From Thermoplasmatota archaeon (GTDB lineage Archaea > Thermoplasmatota > Penumbrarchaeia > Penumbrarchaeales > Penumbrarchaeaceae), in contig JAUVLN010000157.1 of assembly GCA_030600725.1 (NCBI GenBank), positions 1-5,793 of the forward strand: a DNA stretch of 5,793 nt, in the 5' to 3' direction. The notes beneath the pieces are model-generated. The model was not told the DNA's origin. It did not search any database and worked only from the letters and a program-made list of their open reading frames with translations. Made by a program: the position numbers and the translations under genes. How positions within the stretch are numbered: the stretch's first letter is position 1; every line of letters starts with the position of its first letter. This document shows positions 1-5,793 of the stretch, piece by piece.

Positions 1-1419
1 GATGAGGAAGGTAAAGTGATCATCTGGAATCAGGCATCAGAATACATCACGGGATTGAAGCAGGAGGACGTATTGGGAAAATACCTATGCGAGGTCCAAG
101 AGATATTTTTCATGAAAGAGGAAGATCACGACATCCATAAGGAGGGGTTCTGTTCGATCGTCCATCAGGTCCTGAAGACGGGGGCCTCACCTTTGTTGAA
201 CAAGCCCAGCGATCTGGAGTTTAAAAGGCCGGACGGTTCCGTTCGGTATGCCCAGCAGGTGTTCTTCTCAAGCAGGACCAAGGATGGATACAGATTGGGC
301 GCCATAACGCAGGATATCACCGAGCGAAAGAGGTCGGAGGATATAATCAGGGCAAACCAGGAGAAGCTCAGGAGCATACTGGAAAACAGCACCAATCTCT
401 TCTATTCCCACACCACAGAACACATGTTGACCTACATAAGCCCTCAATGTGATCAGATACTCGGCTACACTCCAGATGAAATAATGGTCAGATGGACGGA
501 GCTCGTGTCGGACCACCCGATCAACGAGATCGGTTTCGAAAACACCCTTAAGGCGATCGAAACGGGAATGGTCCAACCACCCTACGAGCTGGAAATGGTT
601 CACAAGAGTGGACGCAAGGTTTGGGTGGAGGTGCGTGAGGCACCACTTGTAAAAGACGGCAGGACGGTAGCGATCGTGGGAGCGCTAACGGATATCACCG
701 AGAGAAAGCGAGCTAAGGACAAGCTTGTTGAGGAGAAGAAGAAAGCCGAGCTGTACCTTGATATCCTTGGCCACGATATCAACAATCAGAACCAGGGAAT
801 ACTTACTCTGCTGGAGCTCTTCCTGCTGGAGTACCCCGGGGATGGGCCGGGCCGCTCCGACATAGAGCAGGCATTACACCAGGCCTTCTCGATAAGCGAC
901 CTGATAAGAAACGTGAAGACCATATCCGGTATCGGTGATGCCAGGGTTGAACTTGAACCCATCGATGCCCTGGCATTAATCGAAAGGGCGATCAAGAAGG
1001 TGAGGATCACCTATCCGGGGAAGGATATCATTCTAAAAATAAAAGGTGGAGAACAGCATCCCCGGGTTATGGCCAACGGCCTTCTCGAAAGCCTCTTCAT
1101 AAATATCCTGGGAAATGCCGTGAAGTTCGACCAAAAGGACCCCGTGGAGCTGGACCTGGATATCAGATCCGACGACGATGGATCCTGTAGGTTCGAGTTC
1201 AGCGATAGAGGGACAGGCGTTCCGGACAACATGAAGGAGGAGATCTTCACACGTTTGAAGATGGGGGACCAGAGTTCACACGGTTCCGGTCTGGGATTGG
1301 CCATTGTGAGCGGAGTCACCAAGCAATACGGGGGCAGGGTGTGGGTTGAGGACAGGGTGAAAGGCGACCACACCAAGGGTGCCAGGTTCGTACTTCTCCT
1401 TGAGGGGGGATCGACTTGA
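1..1419 (+). CDS. PAS-PAS sensor histidine kinase, 5'-truncated by the window edge
   Basis: Cytosolic part of a two-component sensor kinase. The frame is open from the first base (DEEGKVIIWNQ...), in mid-PAS domain, so the true start lies upstream and the GTG at 16 is only an internal codon. Counting from the first codon of the window: PAS/PAC fragment about 1-110 ending in DITERKR (105-111); second PAS/PAC about 115-237 ending in DITERKR (231-237); a short charged coiled linker; a dimerisation/phosphoacceptor region with H258 in GHDINN; then a HATPase_c domain with N-box N368/N372 (NILGN), G1 box D402-R-G-T-G, and G2 box GSGLGLA (428-434). All catalytic boxes are intact. No membrane segment is seen in the visible part, but the N-terminus is missing. 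PAS domains usually sense small ligands, redox or light; the signal cannot be read here. The partner is probably the receiver protein encoded directly downstream, whose start overlaps this stop codon. The HDINN box and overall style match euryarchaeal kinases. Confidence 0.93.
   Translation, partial: DEEGKVIIWNQASEYITGLKQEDVLGKYLCEVQEIFFMKEEDHDIHKEGFCSIVHQVLKTGASPLLNKPSDLEFKRPDGSVRYAQQVFFSSRTKDGYRLGAITQDITERKRSEDIIRANQEKLRSILENSTNLFYSHTTEHMLTYISPQCDQILGYTPDEIMVRWTELVSDHPINEIGFENTLKAIETGMVQPPYELEMVHKSGRKVWVEVREAPLVKDGRTVAIVGALTDITERKRAKDKLVEEKKKAELYLDILGHDINNQNQGILTLLELFLLEYPGDGPGRSDIEQALHQAFSISDLIRNVKTISGIGDARVELEPIDALALIERAIKKVRITYPGKDIILKIKGGEQHPRVMANGLLESLFINILGNAVKFDQKDPVELDLDIRSDDDGSCRFEFSDRGTGVPDNMKEEIFTRLKMGDQSSHGSGLGLAIVSGVTKQYGGRVWVEDRVKGDHTKGARFVLLLEGGST
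1402..1410 (+). promoter_or_regulatory. Ribosome binding site for the response regulator
   Basis: A purine run GAGGGGGGA lies inside the last codons of the histidine kinase gene and ends 5 bases before the TTG at 1416. It is what makes the non-ATG start credible, together with the match of the predicted N-terminus (MKEIFIVDDE) to receiver domains. Its position inside the upstream gene suggests translational coupling. Confidence 0.65.
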
Positions 1420-1775
1420 AGGAGATATTCATCGTCGACGACGAGCCGATCATACACATCCTTTACAACCGGATATTCACACGATTCGGAAATTCGATAT
1501 GCGGGGAGGCGTTCAACGGCCAGGAGGCGGTTGAGAAGATAAGGGAGATGGAGAAACACCCCGACATAATAATTATGGATCATCGGATGCCGATCATGTC
1601 CGGTCTGGATGCTACAAAGGAGATACTGAGCATGGATCCCGAGATAAACATCATCTTCATCAGTGCCGATATGTCGGTAAAAGATGAGGTCCTGAAGGAA
1701 GGGGTGCATAGTTTCGTCATCAAGCCCTTCGATTTCTCGGAACTCGTGGGCCTTGTAAAGGATATAGACAGTTGA
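1416..1775 (+). CDS. Single-domain response regulator (stand-alone receiver)
   Basis: A 119-residue protein that is only a CheY-like receiver domain, with no output domain. The start is TTG, whose last two bases are also the first two of the kinase's TGA stop; no earlier start would fit, because the protein begins exactly at the first beta strand. Receiver residues are all present: acidic pair D8/D9, phosphoacceptor D55 in IIIMDHRMP, S83 in the Thr/Ser switch position, aromatic F100, and K103-P104. It should accept phosphate from the adjacent histidine kinase. Without a DNA-binding or enzymatic domain it probably works by protein-protein contact or passes phosphate on, as stand-alone receivers commonly do in archaea; the target is unknown. 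Kinase and regulator very likely share a transcript. The stop at 1773-1775 is 3 bases from the end of the convergent osmC-like gene. Confidence 0.93.
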   Translation: MKEIFIVDDEPIIHILYNRIFTRFGNSICGEAFNGQEAVEKIREMEKHPDIIIMDHRMPIMSGLDATKEILSMDPEINIIFISADMSVKDEVLKEGVHSFVIKPFDFSELVGLVKDIDS

Positions 1776-1778
1776 TAA

Positions 1779-2201
1779 CTATACTAACTCGCCGTTTATC
1801 TCGATCTTCCATGACATCTCCACGGAACCCTTGGCCATGGCGGAAACAGCGCAATATCTCTCCATGGATAAGGCCACGGCCTTCCTGACCTTCTCCAGGT
1901 CGATCTCATCCCCCTCCAATCTGTAGGTGAGGTTGATCTCGGTATACACCTTGGGGTGCTCCTCGGCCCTCTTATGCTCTTCATGTATCTCAAAGGAGGT
2001 GTACCGGACCTTCATCTTATCGAGTAAGGAGGCCACATCCATTCCGGTACACCCCATTATCGCCTGCAGGAACATCTCCATGGGGGCCACCGCTCCCTCG
2101 AACCCCCCGACCCTCTCCTTCGTATCCATCATCAGCCAGTGCCCGGAATCGGTCATCCCCGAGAATGCGAGCCCTTTGACATTCCTCACATAAGCGCACA
2201 T
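1779..2201 (-). CDS. OsmC/YhfA-family protein (predicted thiol-dependent peroxidase)
   Basis: A 140-residue protein of the OsmC superfamily, small homodimeric cytosolic proteins; characterised members such as OsmC and Ohr reduce organic hydroperoxides with a pair of cysteines. Visible here, counted from the ATG at 2199-2201: the substrate-binding opening (LAFSGMTDSGHWLMMD), APMEMFLQAIMGCTGMDV with E42 and the peroxidatic C51, and the second cysteine C117 in MERYCAVSAM. The CTGMDV form points to the YhfA-like branch common in archaea rather than to Ohr, so the natural substrate is uncertain. Length is normal for the family. An in-frame ATG at 2223-2225 would add 8 residues (MVVIGVGN), but the TATA-like element predicts transcription starting near 2216, inside that extension, and a Shine-Dalgarno-like run precedes the 2201 start, so the shorter form is preferred. 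The gene is divergent from the isoleucyl-tRNA synthetase and convergent with the response regulator; no operon partner is visible. Confidence 0.9.
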   Translation of the reverse strand: MCAYVRNVKGLAFSGMTDSGHWLMMDTKERVGGFEGAVAPMEMFLQAIMGCTGMDVASLLDKMKVRYTSFEIHEEHKRAEEHPKVYTEINLTYRLEGDEIDLEKVRKAVALSMERYCAVSAMAKGSVEMSWKIEINGELV

Positions 2202-2205
2202 GTTT

Positions 2206-2213
2206 CCTACCCC
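2206..2213 (-). promoter_or_regulatory. Ribosome binding site for the osmC-like gene
   Basis: Read on the minus strand, GGGGTAGG ends 4 bases before the ATG at 2201. It is an imperfect match to the archaeal Shine-Dalgarno (GGAGGTGA), but supports the inner ATG over the one at 2225, which has no such run in front of it (the bases before it read CATCGCCCATC). Confidence 0.45.
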
Positions 2214-2237
2214 GATAACAACCATGATGGGCGATGT

Positions 2238-2254
2238 GTTTTATATCTTTCCCG
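2238..2254 (-). promoter_or_regulatory. Archaeal TATA/BRE promoter of the osmC-like gene
   Basis: On the minus strand the bases read CGGGAAAG followed by ATATAAAAC: a purine-rich BRE-like element next to a TATA box. In archaea transcription begins about 25-27 bases downstream of the TATA centre, here near 2216. That gives a leader of roughly 15 bases containing the ribosome binding site and placing the ATG at 2201 first. The element is read by eye; no start site has been mapped. Confidence 0.55.
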
Positions 2255-2286
2255 TCGGATATGGCTTTACAAACAGGGACAAGCTG

Positions 2287-2294
2287 ATATATGA
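2287..2294 (+). promoter_or_regulatory. ileS: Candidate TATA box for the isoleucyl-tRNA synthetase gene
   Basis: GATATATG in an AT-rich patch of the divergent intergenic region. It would start transcription near 2316 and leave a leader of about 70 bases before the ATG at 2389. The TATA-like bases ATATCATA at 2336-2343 are an alternative that would give a leader of only about 20 bases. I cannot choose firmly between them. Confidence 0.3.
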
Positions 2295-2388
2295 CCTAAT
2301 TTTTCCCCTTTCATCGAATCATGCCAGTTCGCTGGATATCATAGGGGGACTACATACGGTAGATCAGGAAGAGGCCGCCGAGAAGAAG

Positions 2389-5300
2389 ATGAGCGGATCC
2401 GTGGCCCTTGAGATGGAGGTCCTTGACCTCTGGAAGGGAAAGGATATCATGAGGAGGCTGCTCGAACACAACAGGGGGGGAGAGTACTTCAGGTTCCTCG
2501 AGGGGCCCCCGACAGCGAACGCCCCGCCGGGCGTGCACCATATCTTCGCAAGGACGATCAAGGATTCCATCTGCCGTCACAGGAGCATGAAGGGTTTCCA
2601 CGTCCCCAGGATGGGGGGATGGGACTGCCATGGACTGCCCGTGGAGATTGCCGTGGAGAAATCCCTCGGCATCGAGAACAAGGAGCAGATCGAGGAGTAC
2701 GGGATCGAACCCTTCATAAAAAAGTGCCGGGAGTCGGTATTCACCTACATCGACGATTGGTCAAGGATGACGGATAGATTGGGATATGTGCTGGACCTGG
2801 AGGACCCGTACGTCACCATGAAGGACAGCTACATAGAATCCGTCTGGTGGTCCCTCAAGGAGATATGGAAGAAGGGCCTCCTCACGGAAGGCCACACCAT
2901 CGTCCCATACTGTCCCAGATGCGGGACCTCGCTATCATCCCACGAGGTGGCCCAGGGGTACAGGACCGTGGAGGAGCCCTCGATCTTCGTCAAGTTCAAG
3001 ATCAGGAACCAGGAGAACGCATATTTCCTCGCATGGACCACCACCCCATGGACGCTCATCTCCAATGTGGCCCTGGCCGTCCACCCCGATGAGTTCTACG
3101 TGAGGATCGACTACAAGGGCACGGAGCTGATCCTCGCGGAGAGCAGGGCAAAGGTCCTGATGAAGGAGGAGGAGTACACGGTAAAGCAGAGGCTCATGGG
3201 CTCCGATATGGAGGGAACGGGCTACGAGCCCCTCTTCGATTTCGTCACCCCGGACCGGCCTGCCCACTTCATCACCACGGCGGATTTCGTCACGATGGAT
3301 GACGGCACGGGCATCGTTCACATCGCCCCGGCATTCGGCGAGGATGACTACGAGCTGGGAAAGAGGTACGACCTTCCCCTGGTCCAGCCCGTCAAACCGG
3401 ACGGGACCTTTTCCGAAGAGGTGACCCCCTGGAAGGGCATGTCCGTCAAGGATGCGGACCCCTCCATCATCGAGAACCTCTCCGATAGATCCCTGCTCGA
3501 AGGGCAGGTCATGTACGAGCATCAGTACCCGTTCTGCTGGAGATGCGACACGCCCCTCCTGTATTACGCGAGAAAGGGCATATACATCAGGATGTCAGAG
3601 CTCAGAAAGAACCTGATGGATAACAACGAGAAGATATCGTGGTATCCCCCCAACATCAAGAAGGGCCGCTTCGGGAAATTCCTCGAGGAGGTCAAGGACT
3701 GGAACCTCTCCAGGGAGAGGTACTGGGGCACCCCGCTACCGCTGTGGAGATGCCCCGAGGGCCACGAGCATATGATCGGGTCCATCAAGGAGCTCGGGGA
3801 GCTATCCGGAAAGGAGGTACCCGAACTCCACAGGCCGTATGTGGACGAGGTCACCTTCCCGTGCAAGGAGTGCGGAAAGACCATGAAGAGGTTGACCTAC
3901 GTCATCGACTGCTGGTACGATTCAGGATCGGCCCCTATAGCCTCCATGCACTATCCCTTCGAGAACAGGGAGGAGTTCGAGAAGCAGTTCCCGAGGGATT
4001 ACATCGCCGAGGGCATCGACCAGACCCGCGGGTGGTTCTATTCGCTTCTTGCAGTGTCAACGGCCGTATTCGATAAACCGTCCTACAGGTCCGTGATCTG
4101 CCACGCACATGTACTCGACGGCGAGGGGAAGAAGATGTCCAAGTCCAAGGGCAACGTGATAGATCCATGGGCCCTGTTCGACACCGAAGGCGCCGATGCG
4201 ATAAGGTGGTATCTCCTCTCCCAGACCGCGCCCTGGAAACCCAAGCTATTCTCGATGGAGGGCGTCAACGAGGTGAACCGCTCCTTCCTCGCAACCGTGA
4301 GGAATGTCCTAGGGTTCTACCAGACCTATGCCGACCTCGATGGTTACAAACCCGAGGGTAGGACGAACCCCTCCGAGAGGGCAGGAGTCGACAGGTGGCT
4401 TCTATCCAGATTGAACGATCTGGTCCGCAGGGTCGACGAGAGCCTGGATAATTATGATTTGCTCGGAGCGCCCCAGGCGATCTCGTATTTCGTGATGGAG
4501 GACCTCTCCAACTGGTACGTGAGGGCGAACAGGAGGAGGTTCTGGGGCGGTGAGGAGACCGTGGACAAGCAGATGGCCTACGACACGCTTGCGGAGGCCC
4601 TGCACACCGTTTCTCGACTCATGGCTCCACTCGCCCCGTTCCACGCCGAGAAGGTCTACCAGGAGGTTGCGTTCCCGGATATGCTCGATTCGGTCCACAT
4701 GGAACGATATCCCACACAGGATGAGGACCTCATTGACGACGGACTTGAGGAGAGCATGTCCCTGCTGAGGAAGGTCGTTGAACTGGGAAGGGCGGCCAGG
4801 GGCTCCAGAAATATGAAGATCAGACAGCCCCTGGGCAGGGTCGTCGTCAAGGGCGTTGGCACCTTCGATGATGATCTGATCCCGATCATCATGTCAGAGT
4901 TGAACGTGAAGGAGGTGGTCTTCGAGGAGGACCTCTCCGGATACTTCGATATGACTGCAGAACCCGACCCCAAGAAGCTGGGCCCGAAGATGAGGGCACA
5001 CTCGGGGAAGGCCCGTGAGATACTGCTGAAGGAGGACCCGAAAGAGCTCGCCGTGAAGGCGAGATCGGGTGGGATCGGGATCGAGGTGGACGGGCATGAA
5101 TACCATTTGATCGAGGATGATTTCAGGTTCCACGAGATCCTGGGGGACCGCTACGCGATCGGGACCGAGGGGGACATAGAGGTCATACTTGACCTGGAGC
5201 TGACCGACGATCTTATCAGGGAAGGTGTCGCCAGGGAGGTCGTGCGGCGTATCCAGACGATGAGGAAGGATATGGACCTGCCGTACGATGCGAGGATATC

Positions 5301-5466
5301 TCTCAGCATATCCGGGGACGGACCGATCCTCCTTGGGATCGAGGCGTTCAAGGATTACATCGTCGGGGAGACCCTGGCGGATTCCCTTGACATCAAGGAG
5401 AGTACAGAGGGCAAGGAGTGGGAGATCGAGGGGGGCACGTTCAGGGTCAAGGTAGAGCAGATATGA
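2389..5466 (+). CDS. ileS: Isoleucyl-tRNA synthetase, type 2 (IleRS2), with GVHH signature
   Basis: Charges tRNA-Ile with isoleucine in the cytosol (EC 6.1.1.5); class Ia enzyme. With the ATG at 2389 it has 1025 residues, normal for the family. Order: N-terminal helix (EMEVLDLWKGKDI); Rossmann fold with FLEGPPTAN and the class signature GVHH (48-51) in place of HxGH; GWDCHGLPVE; cysteine pairs C175/C178 and C383/C386, then C455/H459 and C492/C495, as in zinc-binding IleRS2; CP1 editing domain with TTTPWTL (217-223) and HIAPAFGEDD (311-320); SRERYWGTPLPLW; WYDSG (509-513); DQTRGWFYSL; KMSKS (582-586); anticodon-binding domain with DLSNWYV; C-terminal domain with the RQPL motif. It resembles eukaryote-like IleRS2 rather than classical archaeal IleRS. 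The frame stays open upstream to an ATG at 2200, but that extension has no family resemblance and overlaps the divergent promoter, so 2389 is preferred; the Shine-Dalgarno there is weak (GAGAAGAAG directly before ATG). GTG 2401 and ATG 2413 are less likely. Probably transcribed alone. Confidence 0.95.
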   Translation: MSGSVALEMEVLDLWKGKDIMRRLLEHNRGGEYFRFLEGPPTANAPPGVHHIFARTIKDSICRHRSMKGFHVPRMGGWDCHGLPVEIAVEKSLGIENKEQIEEYGIEPFIKKCRESVFTYIDDWSRMTDRLGYVLDLEDPYVTMKDSYIESVWWSLKEIWKKGLLTEGHTIVPYCPRCGTSLSSHEVAQGYRTVEEPSIFVKFKIRNQENAYFLAWTTTPWTLISNVALAVHPDEFYVRIDYKGTELILAESRAKVLMKEEEYTVKQRLMGSDMEGTGYEPLFDFVTPDRPAHFITTADFVTMDDGTGIVHIAPAFGEDDYELGKRYDLPLVQPVKPDGTFSEEVTPWKGMSVKDADPSIIENLSDRSLLEGQVMYEHQYPFCWRCDTPLLYYARKGIYIRMSELRKNLMDNNEKISWYPPNIKKGRFGKFLEEVKDWNLSRERYWGTPLPLWRCPEGHEHMIGSIKELGELSGKEVPELHRPYVDEVTFPCKECGKTMKRLTYVIDCWYDSGSAPIASMHYPFENREEFEKQFPRDYIAEGIDQTRGWFYSLLAVSTAVFDKPSYRSVICHAHVLDGEGKKMSKSKGNVIDPWALFDTEGADAIRWYLLSQTAPWKPKLFSMEGVNEVNRSFLATVRNVLGFYQTYADLDGYKPEGRTNPSERAGVDRWLLSRLNDLVRRVDESLDNYDLLGAPQAISYFVMEDLSNWYVRANRRRFWGGEETVDKQMAYDTLAEALHTVSRLMAPLAPFHAEKVYQEVAFPDMLDSVHMERYPTQDEDLIDDGLEESMSLLRKVVELGRAARGSRNMKIRQPLGRVVVKGVGTFDDDLIPIIMSELNVKEVVFEEDLSGYFDMTAEPDPKKLGPKMRAHSGKAREILLKEDPKELAVKARSGGIGIEVDGHEYHLIEDDFRFHEILGDRYAIGTEGDIEVILDLELTDDLIREGVAREVVRRIQTMRKDMDLPYDARISLSISGDGPILLGIEAFKDYIVGETLADSLDIKESTEGKEWEIEGGTFRVKVEQI

Positions 5467-5550
5467 TATTTGCCTCTGAAAAGACTGTTTCCTCTCAACC
5501 TGTCCATTATGCATTATTCAGGTTCGCCCTTGGTTGATATGCTTATCTAG

Positions 5551-5562
5551 GGGAAATAAAAT
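5551..5562 (+). promoter_or_regulatory. Candidate BRE/TATA promoter of the hsdM gene
   Basis: GGGAAATAAAAT: a purine-rich BRE-like start running into an AT-rich TATA-like box, similar in layout to the promoter of the osmC-like gene. Predicted transcription start is near 5580-5586, which leaves a leader of about 20-25 bases before the ATG at 5605, or would make the ATG at 5581 leaderless. Confidence 0.45.
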
Positions 5563-5593
5563 TAATCAGCACCGTGTTTAATGGAAAAAGAAC

Positions 5594-5601
5594 GAGGGGT
5601 G
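5594..5601 (+). promoter_or_regulatory. Ribosome binding site for hsdM
   Basis: GAGGGGTG lies just before the ATG at 5605, with the GAGGGG core 5 bases away. The earlier in-frame ATG at 5581 has only AT-rich sequence in front of it, so this site favours 5605 as the start. Confidence 0.5.
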
Positions 5602-5604
5602 TTG

Positions 5605-5793
5605 ATGGTAGAAACTGGAGCCAATATCGGGTTTGAGTCCAAACTCTGGCTGATGGCAGATAAGCTGCGCAACAACATGGATGCAGCCGAATACAAGCAT
5701 GTGGTACTCGGCCTCATCTTTCTGAAGTATATCTCCGATTCGTTTGAGGAGCATCATAAGAAGCTTAATGCAGAGGCTGACCAAGGAGCCGAT
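5605..5793 (+). CDS. hsdM: Type I restriction-modification DNA methyltransferase subunit (HsdM), 3'-truncated by the window edge
   Basis: The first 63 residues of HsdM, the subunit that, with the specificity subunit HsdS, methylates adenine in the recognition site, and with HsdR forms the restricting complex. What is visible is the N-terminal helical HsdM_N domain: ANIGFESKLWLMADKLRNN (6-24), then MDAAEYKHVVLGLIFLKYIS (25-44), a signature of this family. The catalytic SAM-binding and NPPF/NPPY motifs lie beyond the right edge, so function and integrity cannot be judged. Start: ATG 5605 has a good ribosome binding site; ATG 5581 in the same frame would add MEKERGVL and may be used if the transcript is leaderless. 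GC is about 47% by hand count from 5581 to the edge, clearly below the synthetase gene, and the only two arginine codons from 5581 on are CGA and CGC rather than the AGG/AGA preferred upstream. This suggests acquired DNA. hsdS and hsdR are expected downstream. Confidence 0.9.
   Translation, partial: MVETGANIGFESKLWLMADKLRNNMDAAEYKHVVLGLIFLKYISDSFEEHHKKLNAEADQGAD

Noticed and set aside
313..780. Repeated GATATC and a repeated GATATCACCGAG at 313 and 691
   Set aside because: The repeat encodes the conserved DITER motif at the end of each PAS/PAC domain, and the other GATATC copies reflect common Asp-Ile codon pairs, not a DNA repeat element.
1011..1709. Long minus-strand open frame (232 codons) opposite the kinase and receiver genes
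   Set aside because: It lies wholly antisense to two genes with intact family motifs, has no recognisable domain, and is explained by the codon bias of the real frames.
3639..4076. Plus-strand frame of 145 codons inside ileS
   Set aside because: An out-of-frame shadow of the catalytic region; its arginine- and glycine-rich translation is typical of a shifted GC-rich gene.
4894..5514. Minus-strand open frame of 206 codons over the end of ileS
   Set aside because: Antisense to the conserved C-terminal domain of the synthetase, with no family resemblance or promoter. The same holds for the 195-codon frame at 2935-3522.
5467..5550. Possible terminator or small RNA after ileS
   Set aside because: No convincing stem-loop and no long T run; only scattered short T stretches such as TTT and ATTATT. 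I see nothing definite in this stretch.

Overview
The window looks like chromosomal DNA from an archaeon, most likely a euryarchaeote of the Thermoplasmatota / Methanomassiliicoccales kind. The signs are archaeal TATA/BRE-like promoters in front of genes, a histidine kinase with the HDINN-type phosphoacceptor box common in euryarchaeal kinases, strong preference for AGG/AGA arginine codons, and purine-rich Shine-Dalgarno sites. The lineage is an inference from protein flavour and codon use, not from a marker gene search.

Layout from left to right. Positions 1-1419 hold the 3' part of a PAS-PAS sensor histidine kinase that is cut by the left edge. Its stop overlaps the TTG start of a stand-alone receiver-domain response regulator (1416-1775), so the pair forms a two-gene signalling unit. 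Convergent to it, only 3 bases away, is an OsmC/YhfA-family protein (minus strand, 1779-2201). A divergent intergenic region (2202-2388) carries a good archaeal promoter for the osmC-like gene and a weaker candidate for the gene on the other side. That gene is a complete isoleucyl-tRNA synthetase of the type-2 (eukaryote-like, IleRS2) class, 2389-5466. A lower-GC intergenic stretch (5467-5604) with a TATA-like element then leads into the start of a type I restriction-modification methyltransferase subunit (HsdM, from 5605, cut by the right edge).

The genes do not form one pathway. There is a signalling pair, a thiol-peroxidase-like stress protein, a translation housekeeping gene, and the first gene of what is probably an acquired restriction-modification locus. 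The most notable point is the synthetase's class I signature: the usual HxGH is replaced by GVHH, the swapped form known in some IleRS2 enzymes and linked there to very strong mupirocin resistance. No wholly new system is visible. If one exists nearby, it would lie to the right, beyond the HsdM start.
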